From the NCBI GenBank assembly GCA_035525785.1, contig DATLDQ010000076.1, positions 1 through 42,855 on the forward strand: a stretch of 42,855 nt of DNA, in the 5' to 3' direction. A program made the translations under genes and the position numbers. Under the pieces are notes generated by a model. It was not told the DNA's origin and ran no database searches. It worked only from the letters and a program-made list of their open reading frames with translations. How positions within the stretch are numbered: position 1 is the stretch's first letter; each line of letters begins with the position of its first letter. This DNA is from CADEED01 sp035525785. Its GTDB lineage: Bacteria; Pseudomonadota; Gammaproteobacteria; Steroidobacterales; Steroidobacteraceae. Below are positions 25,297 through 32,614 of this stretch, in pieces.

Positions 25297-26226
25297 TCAG
25301 ATGTGGTGCGGGGCGACGATGCGGCGTTCGCCGATGAGGAAAGAGTCCGCCACCAGCTGGAACGGGCGCCAATCCACCTCGGATTTGCCGGCGTCCAGCA
25401 GCTCGGCGAACCGCTGATACAACCGAGGGTATTCGCCGGCGAGGCCTTCCTCGCTACTGATCTCGCGGCCATCTATTACCAGGATCCCGCCGCCCTTGGA
25501 CAGTTTGAGCTGACCTGTCGTCGTGTAGATTTCGATATCCCAGCTTTGCTCGCCCTTCTGGCGGAAATCGAATTCTGCCCCGATGTCCACGCCATCGTCG
25601 GTACGCATGCGCAGATTGGCCGCGATGGGCGATTGCTGGTTCTCGGGGAATTCGAGCACGGCGCTCTCCACGCACACCTCGTGAGGCAGGATCGTGGTGA
25701 GCACCGACAGCGCGTTGATTCCGGGGTCGAACACGCCGAAGCCACCCGGCTCCCAGATCCATCTCTGGCCGGGATGCCAGAAATGCACGTCCTCCTTCCA
25801 GATGATCTTGCCGCCGACGACCTTGCGCGTCCGCAGCCACTCGCGCGCGGCGTCGACGCCATGCGCATAGCGCGAATGCCATGTCTGGAAAAGCGTGAGA
25901 TTTCGCCGGGCCGCCTCTTCGGCCAGCAGTGCGATTTGCCGCGTGGTTGCCGTGGGCGGCTTTTCCAGCATGACGTGCTTGCCCGCCCGCAGGCTGGTGA
26001 GCGCCGCATCGAAGTGCGCCTGCGGCGGCGTGCAGATCGAAACGCAGTGCAGGTCGGGCATCGCGGCCAACATGCTTTCGAGGTCGGGGAAATTCGGCAC
26101 GCCCGGCACGGTCGCGTTACGGCTCGCGCAAGCCGCAAGGTCGTATCGAGGATTCGCGTTCAACGCCGGGATGTGTTGATCGCGGGCAATCTTGCCTATG
26201 CCCAGCAGGCCGACCTTCAACCGCAT
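25297..26226 (-). CDS. Probable D-galactose (or L-arabinose) 1-dehydrogenase, Gfo/Idh/MocA family
   Basis: This 309-residue enzyme has the N-terminal Rossmann motif VGLLGIGKIARDQHIPAL and the MLEKPP motif whose Lys takes part in catalysis. The C-terminal half (WHSRYAHGVDAAREWL, IIWKEDVHFWHPGQRWIWEPGGFGVFDPGINALS) strongly recalls Pseudomonas galactose 1-dehydrogenase and Azospirillum arabinose 1-dehydrogenase. It would oxidise the aldose to the lactone, the first De Ley-Doudoroff step. ATG 26226 is supported by GGAG five bases upstream. It is the first structural gene of the operon, 28 bp before the SDR gene. Exact sugar specificity cannot be read from sequence. Confidence 0.85.
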   Translation of the reverse strand: MRLKVGLLGIGKIARDQHIPALNANPRYDLAACASRNATVPGVPNFPDLESMLAAMPDLHCVSICTPPQAHFDAALTSLRAGKHVMLEKPPTATTRQIALLAEEAARRNLTLFQTWHSRYAHGVDAAREWLRTRKVVGGKIIWKEDVHFWHPGQRWIWEPGGFGVFDPGINALSVLTTILPHEVCVESAVLEFPENQQSPIAANLRMRTDDGVDIGAEFDFRQKGEQSWDIEIYTTTGQLKLSKGGGILVIDGREISSEEGLAGEYPRLYQRFAELLDAGKSEVDWRPFQLVADSFLIGERRIVAPHHI

Positions 26227-26252
26227 TTTGTCTCCGTGAATCATGAGGCGCA

Positions 26253-26269
26253 GCGCAGGATACCTGCGC
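26253..26269 (-). promoter_or_regulatory. Inverted repeat upstream of the galactose-type operon
   Basis: GCGCAGG and CCTGCGC form a perfect 7-3-7 repeat 27 bp before the dehydrogenase ATG, in the 119-bp gap after the regulator gene. Its position fits an operator for the FCD regulator encoded just upstream, or a leader hairpin. Binding is inferred. Confidence 0.4.
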
Positions 26270-26345
26270 GTTGCCCGGTCTTCATCACCGGTTCACGCGC
26301 GGCGGGTGCTCGCCTGTTTTGATATCGGACGAGTCCGGATTGGAA

Positions 26346-27047
26346 TCAGGTTCTCGACTTGTCGCTGCGGATCACGAGCATCAGGGCTTCCTTGATGAGC
26401 TCGCGGCAGGCGCGCGACGCGGCGTCGGCGTTGCCATTCTTGATGGCGCGGTAGATGCGCTCATGCGCGTCGTAGTCGGCCATCGCGCCCTTGGCCTTGT
26501 TAGTCAGCCGGATGGAGAACCGCAGCGCGGTTTCGATGATCGGCGTGAGCTGATGATAGAAGCGGTTGTGGCTGATCTCGAGGATGGTCGCGTGGAACGA
26601 GATGTCCGCCGCCACCGCGTCGAAGTGCCCGGTGATCGCGCCCTTCATCTTGTCGAGCTTGGTCTTGAGCAGCTCCTTGTCCGCGTCGGTGGCGTTGGCC
26701 GCCGCGAGAGCCGCGGCCGCGGGCTCGATGCCCATGCGTACTTCGAGGAATTCACGCACCAGGCTGTGCGAGAAATGCCGGTCGAGGATCCAGGTGAGGA
26801 CCTCGGCGTCGAGCAAATCCCACTTCTCTTCCGGATGAACGTACGTGCCGACGCGCGGCCGCTGGCCGATGAGTCCCTTGGTGGAGAGGATCTTCACGGC
26901 CTCGCGCATCACGGTGCGGCTGGCGCCGAATTTTCTGCCGAGCTCTGCCTCGATGGGCAGCGATTTGCCGGCGGGCAGGTCGCCGCGGACGATGGAAGAC
27001 CCGAGCTTCTGCACGAGCGACTGTGTCAGGTTGATGCTGCCGGCCAT
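26346..27047 (-). CDS. GntR/FadR-type (FCD) transcriptional regulator, DgoR-like
   Basis: The 233-residue protein has an N-terminal winged helix (about 8-72, with SLPIEAELGRKFGASRTVMREAVKILSTKGLIGQRPRVGTYV). Its FCD effector domain has metal-type residues in ADISFHATILEISHNRFYHQ and AHERIYRAI. The segment WDLLDAEVLTWIL after the HTH closely resembles E. coli DgoR, the galactonate-responsive repressor, so it probably represses the downstream catabolic genes. ATG 27047 has AAGG eight bases upstream; the longer frame to 27146 overlaps the ABC ATPase gene and is not used. It lies 34 bp after that ATPase gene on the same strand, so it may also be reached by the ABC operon transcript. Confidence 0.87.
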   Translation of the reverse strand: MAGSINLTQSLVQKLGSSIVRGDLPAGKSLPIEAELGRKFGASRTVMREAVKILSTKGLIGQRPRVGTYVHPEEKWDLLDAEVLTWILDRHFSHSLVREFLEVRMGIEPAAAALAAANATDADKELLKTKLDKMKGAITGHFDAVAADISFHATILEISHNRFYHQLTPIIETALRFSIRLTNKAKGAMADYDAHERIYRAIKNGNADAASRACRELIKEALMLVIRSDKSRT

Positions 27048-27081
27048 GGGGAAACCTTGTACCACGGCCCAACGGCCCGGG

Positions 27082-27837
27082 TCAGACCGTCTCGGACACG
27101 CCCAGCTCGCGCAGTATCGCCACGCGCAGCGCCTGCGCTTCCGCACTCGAGACGCGGCGTGGATGCGGCAGGTTCACCGCGAAAGACTTCTGGATGCGCG
27201 CGGGGCGCGGGCTCAGCACGAGGATACGGTCGGCGAGATGGATCGCCTCCTCGACATCGTGCGTGATGAGCATGACGGTGTGCTTCTCCCTCGCCAGGAT
27301 GCGCAGCAGCTCGTTCTGCATGCGCAGGCTCATCAGTGCGTCGAGCGCGGAGAACGGCTCGTCCATGTAGAGGATCTCCGGCTTCACTACCAGAGCGCGT
27401 GCGATCTCAGCGCGCTTGAGCATGCCGCCCGAGAGCTCGTGCGGGTAGTTGTCCTCGAAGCCCTTGAGCCCGACGAGCTCCGCGTATTGCGCGGCGAGCG
27501 CTTCCTTATCCGCCAGTTCGTCGGGCAGGCCGAACAACAGGTTCTGGCGAACCGTGAGCCACGGAAACACCGAGCCCTGCTGGGTGATCAGCACGCCCTT
27601 GCGGTTCGGGCCGAGGCGCGGCGTACCGTCCACCTTCACGACGCCCGCGTCGGCCGCGAGGAAGCCCGCGATGATGTTCATGAGCGTGGTCTTGCCGCAG
27701 CCCGAGGGGCCGACGATTGCGACGAACTCGCCGTCGGCGATCTGGAAGTCCAGGTCCTGGATGACTTCGAGCCGGCCCTTGTCCGTGGGAAAACCCTTGC
27801 GAACGTGGTCCACGTGGATCTTCACGGCGACGTTCAT
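27082..27837 (-). CDS. ABC transporter ATP-binding protein (nitrate/sulfonate/taurine class)
   Basis: The 251-residue ATPase has Walker A GPSGCGKTT, the Q-loop region VLITQQGSVFPWLTV, signature LSGGMLKRAEIARAL, Walker B ILYMDEPFSALD and the H-loop MLITHDVEEA. This pattern is typical of the SsuB/TauB/NrtD class. It powers the permease encoded immediately upstream. ATG 27837 has AGGAG upstream. An alternative ATG at 27870 overlaps the permease stop by 11 bases and is also possible. The signature is LSGGM rather than the common LSGGQ. The substrate is unknown; the operon also carries SCO-type and cupredoxin-like genes. Confidence 0.9.
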   Translation of the reverse strand: MNVAVKIHVDHVRKGFPTDKGRLEVIQDLDFQIADGEFVAIVGPSGCGKTTLMNIIAGFLAADAGVVKVDGTPRLGPNRKGVLITQQGSVFPWLTVRQNLLFGLPDELADKEALAAQYAELVGLKGFEDNYPHELSGGMLKRAEIARALVVKPEILYMDEPFSALDALMSLRMQNELLRILAREKHTVMLITHDVEEAIHLADRILVLSPRPARIQKSFAVNLPHPRRVSSAEAQALRVAILRELGVSETV

Positions 27838-27859
27838 TGGCACAATCTCCTGCGCGGCT

Positions 27860-28618
27860 TCAGTGCGCATAGCGCCACCTCACGATTTTCATCCCCTCGA
27901 GCAATCGCATGAATCCGTCGAGCATGAGCCCGATGATCCCGATGATGATCATGCCGGCGATCACCAGGTCGTAACGGTTACCGGCGTTGCGCGAATCGAT
28001 GATCATGTAGCCCAGGCCCGAGCGAAGCGCGATCATCTCGGCCGCGACCACCACGAGCCATGCCACGCCGAGACCGATGCGCATGCCGACGATGATCTGC
28101 GGCAGGGTCGCGGGGAACACCACCCGCATGAACAGCTTGCGGCGCGACACGCCGAAATTCTCCGCGGCGCGGAGGTATCGCTTCTCGATGGTGTGCACGC
28201 CCGCCGTGGTCTGCACGATCATCGGGAACACCGAGGCGATGAAGATCAGGTAGATGGGCGAAGCGTTGCCCACGCCGAACCACAGGATCGCGATCGGAAT
28301 CCAGGCGATGGGCGAGATCGGTCGCAGTATCTGGAAGATGGGGTTCAGCGTGACGAACGCGCCGTGCACCCAGCCCATCCAGAGGCCGAGCGGAATGGCG
28401 AGCACCACGGCGAGGCCGAAGCCCGCGCCGACACGCATCAGCGAAGCGCCGATGTGCTCCCACAGCGTGCCGTCGCGCGCCAGCTCGAGCGTACCCGTGA
28501 CCACCTGCCACGGCGTCGGGAAGATCGCGCTCTTCGTGAGCACCACCGCGGCCCACCAGAGCGCGATGAGCAGCGCAATCACGACGATCGACGGCAGCGA
28601 ATGCCTGAGACCTTTCAT
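27860..28618 (-). CDS. ABC transporter permease (SsuC/TauC-like)
   Basis: The 252-residue inner-membrane protein has about six membrane segments. The EAA loop of BPD-type permeases is seen as YLRAAENFGVSRRKLFMRVVFPATLPQIIVGMRIGLGVAW, which contacts the ATPase. The start of the mature region, FPTPWQVV, is common in nitrate/sulfonate permeases. A GAGG Shine-Dalgarno lies six bases before the ATG. It sits 9 bp after the cupredoxin-like gene and overlaps or abuts the ATPase gene, so the transporter genes and the redox genes form one operon. Confidence 0.92.
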   Translation of the reverse strand: MKGLRHSLPSIVVIALLIALWWAAVVLTKSAIFPTPWQVVTGTLELARDGTLWEHIGASLMRVGAGFGLAVVLAIPLGLWMGWVHGAFVTLNPIFQILRPISPIAWIPIAILWFGVGNASPIYLIFIASVFPMIVQTTAGVHTIEKRYLRAAENFGVSRRKLFMRVVFPATLPQIIVGMRIGLGVAWLVVVAAEMIALRSGLGYMIIDSRNAGNRYDLVIAGMIIIGIIGLMLDGFMRLLEGMKIVRWRYAH

Positions 28619-28627
28619 CCGTTTCCT

Positions 28628-29044
28628 CTAACTACCAAGCCACCGGCGCGCGCGCCAGCGCATCTTCTGCCAGGGCCACACCGGCTCCGGCTCCACGACC
28701 ACGATCATCTGCCCGCTCGAATGCGCCGTGCAGTCGAAGCGGTTCTCGGACGCCACCTCGAACGGCAACCGGAAACTCTGCCCGGGCATCAGGATGGTAG
28801 GCCCGAACTGCTGGGGGACGTCGTCGAGATTGCGCAGCAGCAGCACGTCGTCCACACCGAGCGTCAGCGTGATCTTCGACGGCAGGATGTCGACCAGGTC
28901 GCCGGCCCTGCGCCTTGCATAAGTGCCGTTGGGTATCTCGAACAATGCATCGCGCGAAGGCACCTCGATGGGCGCAAAGCCGGCCCATGCGAGCAGCGCC
29001 AGCGCCGGCAACGCCGCGAGCAACCACCGACGCCGCTTGCTCAT
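28628..29044 (-). CDS. Small membrane-anchored cupredoxin-like protein
   Basis: The 138-residue product has a basic N-terminus and one hydrophobic segment (about 7-24) that acts as a signal anchor or signal peptide, then a domain of about 110 residues. Its end contains Cys105-x2-His108-x4-Met113, the same spacing as the plastocyanin copper loop. The earlier position where cupredoxins place their first His (here in the context NLDDVPQQFG) holds Gln78/Gln79. So only three of the four type 1 ligands are visible, and His108 is the only His in the protein. It may bind copper differently or not at all. It is two bases after the SCO gene and probably periplasmic. Confidence 0.75.
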   Translation of the reverse strand: MSKRRRWLLAALPALALLAWAGFAPIEVPSRDALFEIPNGTYARRRAGDLVDILPSKITLTLGVDDVLLLRNLDDVPQQFGPTILMPGQSFRLPFEVASENRFDCTAHSSGQMIVVVEPEPVWPWQKMRWRARRWLGS

Positions 29045-29046
29045 GG

Positions 29047-29658
29047 TCAGCTTCGCAGCAGGATCTTGAGGTCATGCGCGAAATCGTCGGAGCTGCGGCC
29101 ATAGGGCATCACGGCGCGCAGCCGGCCGGCGCGATCGATCATGTAGATGGAGGACGAATGGCCGATGGTGTAGCCGCCGTTCGCATACGTGATCTTGTTG
29201 GACGAGATGCCGTAGCTCTTCTGGGCGGCATCGATCTCGGCGCGGCTGCCTACTCCGCCGACGAAGCTCGGGTCGAAAGCGCCCAGGAATTTTTTCATCT
29301 GCGCGGCGGAGTCACGCTCCGGATCGACGGTGATGTAGACCACCTGCACGTCGCCCGCTTCGGGGCCGAGCTTCTTGCGCGCGCCCGCAAGAGTGGTCAG
29401 CGTGATGGGGCACACTTCGCCGCAATTGCTGAAACCGAACGCCAGCAACACCACCTTGCCGCGGAATCGCGCGAGGCTGAGGGGCTTGCCATCGGTGGCC
29501 GCGAGCGCGAGCTCGGGCGCTGGCATCGCCGGGCTCAGCACACCAGCCTTGAGTGCGGTCGCCGGCTGCGCCGGGGTCACGGGATCGGAAGCTGCAAGCG
29601 CGGCGCTGGCGCAAAAACACAACGGCACCAGCGCCAGGCGCACGAGCATGCGGTTCAT
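29047..29658 (-). CDS. SCO1/SenC-type copper chaperone or thiol-disulphide protein
   Basis: The 203-residue protein has a cleavable signal peptide (about 1-22) and a thioredoxin fold with the SCO motif Cys79-x3-Cys83-Pro (SNCGEVCPIT) and the distant His167 (YTIGHSSSIYMID). Together these form the copper site of SCO proteins. SCO proteins help assemble the CuA centre of cytochrome oxidase or handle periplasmic thiols. This one is far from the cox operon (38.5-42.7 kb) and embedded in an ABC transporter operon, so it may serve another target. ATG 29658 overlaps the binding-protein stop as ATGA, which fixes the start. Confidence 0.9.
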   Translation of the reverse strand: MNRMLVRLALVPLCFCASAALAASDPVTPAQPATALKAGVLSPAMPAPELALAATDGKPLSLARFRGKVVLLAFGFSNCGEVCPITLTTLAGARKKLGPEAGDVQVVYITVDPERDSAAQMKKFLGAFDPSFVGGVGSRAEIDAAQKSYGISSNKITYANGGYTIGHSSSIYMIDRAGRLRAVMPYGRSSDDFAHDLKILLRS

Positions 29659-30695
29659 AGAGGGATCGGCGCCGCCGTGGCCGCACGCACGAAGCGGTCC
29701 TCGATATACGTGTGGTACGCGATCGGGTGCTTGATGGTGCCGGCTTCCATCGACAGCTTCATGAGATCCTCGAACTCCTCGGGGATCATGCGCAGGTCGC
29801 CGTAGGTCACGCGGTCCGTGGGGTTGTCCATCACGAACTGCAGGATCTTGGGATCCTGGTTGAAGAATTTCTTGCCGGACGCGATCGCCACGGCCTTGTT
29901 GCGGTTGTCGTGCTTCAGGTCCAGCCAGTTGCCCGCGCCCTGGATCTGGTTCACCAGGTCCTGCACGACCTCGGGTCGCGACTGGATGAGCTCCTCGCGA
30001 ACCGTCAGGCAGCAGCAGATGTAGTTGCGCCACTCGTCACGGGTCATGCGCAGCACCCGCGCATACCCGGCACTCTGCGCGGCCGCGCCGAAGGGCTCGC
30101 CCGTGCAATAGGCGTCGACGGCATCGGCATACAGCGCTGCCGGCATGTCCGGTGGCGGCATCTCGATGATCTGCAGATCGGCGGGCGTCATGTTTTCCCG
30201 CGCGAGCATCTTGCGCAGGAACAGGAAATCGACGGCGAAGCGGCTCGGGATGGCGACGCGCTTGCCCTTGAGGTCGGCGAACTTCTCGTACGCGGAATCC
30301 TTCTTGACCATGATGACCGCGCCGGATCGATGGCCCAGAGAAACGATCTTCACCGGGATCTTCTTGTCGGCCAGGTCCATGACCAGCGGGGCGAGCATGT
30401 AGCCGGCCTGGATGCGCCCGGCCATCAAAGACTCTTTTATCTCTGGCCAGCCGCTGTACTTGTTGTATTCGAAGCGGAAACCGTTGGCGGCGTTGCCGGC
30501 CTTGATCGCGGCCTCCTTGCCCGTGCAGGCGACCGGAAGCGTGAGATTGCAGGTCACGGGCAATCCGCCGACGACCAATGGCTCTTCGCCGGTGTCGTCG
30601 TCTTCGCCTTTCGACGAGCAGCCCGGAAGTGCCAGCGGGAGCGCGGCCGCCATGGCGGCCTGCAACAGGTGCCGTCGATTGAGGAGGGTATTCAA
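29655..30695 (-). CDS. ABC transporter substrate-binding lipoprotein (NrtA/CmpA-like)
   Basis: The 346-residue protein has an Arg-Arg-containing signal (NRRHLLQAA) and a lipobox PGC (Cys26), so it is probably a lipoprotein at the periplasmic face. The mature part resembles the nitrate/bicarbonate/NMT1-type binding proteins (SGWPEIKESLMAGRIQAGYMLAPLVMDLADKKIPVKIVSLGH). It has six further cysteines (49, 57, 197 and the run 227-229 in NYICCCLTV), unusual for a periplasmic binding protein. It is the first gene of the operon SBP-SCO-cupredoxin-permease-ATPase and is divergent from a GMC oxidoreductase gene across 137 bp. The ligand is unknown. Confidence 0.88.
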   Translation of the reverse strand: MNTLLNRRHLLQAAMAAALPLALPGCSSKGEDDDTGEEPLVVGGLPVTCNLTLPVACTGKEAAIKAGNAANGFRFEYNKYSGWPEIKESLMAGRIQAGYMLAPLVMDLADKKIPVKIVSLGHRSGAVIMVKKDSAYEKFADLKGKRVAIPSRFAVDFLFLRKMLARENMTPADLQIIEMPPPDMPAALYADAVDAYCTGEPFGAAAQSAGYARVLRMTRDEWRNYICCCLTVREELIQSRPEVVQDLVNQIQGAGNWLDLKHDNRNKAVAIASGKKFFNQDPKILQFVMDNPTDRVTYGDLRMIPEEFEDLMKLSMEAGTIKHPIAYHTYIEDRFVRAATAAPIPL

Positions 30696-30704
30696 GGTCG
30701 CTTC

Positions 30705-30730
30705 TCTGGTTCGCGTTTCTGGTTCGCTTT
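30705..30730. repeat. 13-bp tandem repeat in the SBP/GMC divergent promoter region
   Basis: TCTGGTTCGCGTT (30705-30717) is followed directly by TCTGGTTCGCTTT (30718-30730) and then by a third, degraded copy. The repeats lie 10 bp upstream of the binding-protein start codon and could be regulator half-sites with a 13-bp period. Confidence 0.5.
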
Positions 30731-30832
30731 CTGGCCGGTTTTCCCGGTCTCATGATGTCGAACCGAGCCTAGCGGAGGGCCGCATAGTTTTCGTCTATGA
30801 AAGCCCGCGGCAGCGTTTAAGATCAGTCCAAT

Positions 30833-32614
30833 ATGTCATTCGTCTCCGCGGCGGACGCCGACAAGAACAGCTACGACGTGATCGTGGTCGGATCCGGGGC
30901 CGCTGGTGGGCAGACCGCCTACACGCTGGCCATGGATGGCGCGAAGGTGCTCATGCTCGAGGCCGGGCGCGATTACCAGCCCGCGACCGAAACGCCCATG
31001 TTCCAGGTGAACGGCCAGGCGCCACTGCGCGGCGCGGGAACGCCTGAGAAGCCATTCGGTTTCTGGGACGCCACGATCGACGGCGGCTGGCAGGTGCCCG
31101 GTGAGCCGTACACCAGCGCGTCGGACGACCCGGCGCGGCAATTCGTCTGGTGGCGCGCCCGCATGCTGGGCGGACGCACCAACCACTGGGGACGCATTTC
31201 GCTGCGCAACGGCCCCTACGACTTCAAACCCTATACCCGCGATGGCCTGGGCTTTGACTGGCCGATGAACTACGAAGATCTCGCGCCCTACTACGACAAG
31301 GTCGAGATGCTCATCGGTGTTTACGGCGCCAATGACGGGCTCGAGAACACGCCGAACAGCTCGCCCGGCGTGCTGCTGCCGCCGCCGAAGCCACGTGTCA
31401 GCGACCTGCTCATCCAGCACCGTTCGAAAAAGCTGGGTATCCCGGTGGTTGCCGGCCACCGTGCCGTTCTGACTCAAGCACTCGACCACAAGCGCCTGCC
31501 CAAACTACTGCATCCGGGCAACGCGAAGGCGCAGCAGATCCTCGCCGCCGACATGCAGAAGCGCGCCGCGTGTTTCTTCGCGACGCCCTGCGGCCGTGGC
31601 TGCAGCATCCGCGCCAACTACCAGTCGACTACCGTGCATCTGCCCCCAGCGCTCGACACCGGCAATCTCGACATCGTCACCGACGCCATGGTGCGCACGG
31701 TGAACAAGCGCGTCGACGGCAAGGCCGAAGGTGTTACCTACATCGACCGCAAGACCGGCGCCGAGCATCGTGTGAAAGCACGCGTCGTCGTGCTGGCGGC
31801 GAGCGCGCTCGAATCCGTGCGCATCCTCCTGAATTCGGATGTCGCGAACTCCAGCGGCAAAGTCGGCAAGTACATCATGGACACCGTCGGCGCGAACTTC
31901 GGCGGCCAGGTGCCATTGCTCGAGAACATGCCGCTGCACAACGAAGACGGCGTCGACGGACTGCATCTCTACACGCCGTGGTGGCTCTACAAGGAGCAAC
32001 TTGCCGGCAAGCTCGGCTTCGCGCGCGGGTATCACTTCGAATTCGGCGGTGGCCGCGGCATGCCGGGCATGGGCACGGCGTCGGGGCTCGATTGGCTGAA
32101 CGGCGGCACCTACGGCAAGAAGTTCAAGGAAGACGCGCGCCGCTACTTTGGTTCGTTCGTGGGCTTCGCCGGCCGCGGGGAGATGATCCCGAACGACGAC
32201 TGCTACGCCGAGCTCGACCCGAACGTGAAAGATCGTTTCGGCATCCCCGTGCTCCGCTTCCACTGGAAATGGAGCCAGCACGAGCTCGGCCAGGCCGCGC
32301 ACATGCAGAAGACGGCGGCGGAGATCATCGATGCCATGGGCGGCCGTTACGCCACGCCCCCGCAGACCGGCGAGAAGGCGATCAAGCAAGGCGGCATCAT
32401 CATCCACGAAGTGGGCGGCGCGATGATGGGCAACGACCCCAGGAAGTCGGTGACCAACAGCTTCGGTCAATGCTGGGACATGAAGAACCTGTTTCTCACC
32501 GATGGCGCGACGCTGTGCTCCAACGCGGACAAGAACCCTACGCTCACCATCATGGCGCTCGCCTGGCGCTCGGCCGATCACATGCTGGGTCTCATGAAGA
32601 GGAAGGAGCTGTGA
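30833..32614 (+). CDS. GMC-family FAD-dependent oxidoreductase
   Basis: The 593-residue enzyme has the FAD-binding VVGSGAAGG motif (Gly20, Gly22, Gly25), an Arg-Met-Leu-Gly-Gly-Arg-Thr-Asn-His-Trp-Gly segment (flavin region) and the C-terminal catalytic pair, His525 in IIHEVGGAMMG and Asn568 in ADKNPTLTIMALAWR. This is the layout of the large subunit of bacterial membrane-associated sugar or alcohol dehydrogenases. It lacks a signal peptide. The downstream gene encodes a Tat-signal small subunit, coupled by a TGATG overlap, so export as a complex is likely. No cytochrome c subunit gene follows, so its electron acceptor is unknown. Substrate not predictable. Confidence 0.92.
   Translation: MSFVSAADADKNSYDVIVVGSGAAGGQTAYTLAMDGAKVLMLEAGRDYQPATETPMFQVNGQAPLRGAGTPEKPFGFWDATIDGGWQVPGEPYTSASDDPARQFVWWRARMLGGRTNHWGRISLRNGPYDFKPYTRDGLGFDWPMNYEDLAPYYDKVEMLIGVYGANDGLENTPNSSPGVLLPPPKPRVSDLLIQHRSKKLGIPVVAGHRAVLTQALDHKRLPKLLHPGNAKAQQILAADMQKRAACFFATPCGRGCSIRANYQSTTVHLPPALDTGNLDIVTDAMVRTVNKRVDGKAEGVTYIDRKTGAEHRVKARVVVLAASALESVRILLNSDVANSSGKVGKYIMDTVGANFGGQVPLLENMPLHNEDGVDGLHLYTPWWLYKEQLAGKLGFARGYHFEFGGGRGMPGMGTASGLDWLNGGTYGKKFKEDARRYFGSFVGFAGRGEMIPNDDCYAELDPNVKDRFGIPVLRFHWKWSQHELGQAAHMQKTAAEIIDAMGGRYATPPQTGEKAIKQGGIIIHEVGGAMMGNDPRKSVTNSFGQCWDMKNLFLTDGATLCSNADKNPTLTIMALAWRSADHMLGLMKRKEL

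Noticed and set aside
29047..30033. Apparent fusion of part of the binding protein with SCO
   Set aside because: The extra N-terminal part is the binding-protein gene read in the wrong frame; the ATGA overlap at 29655-29658 marks two separate genes.
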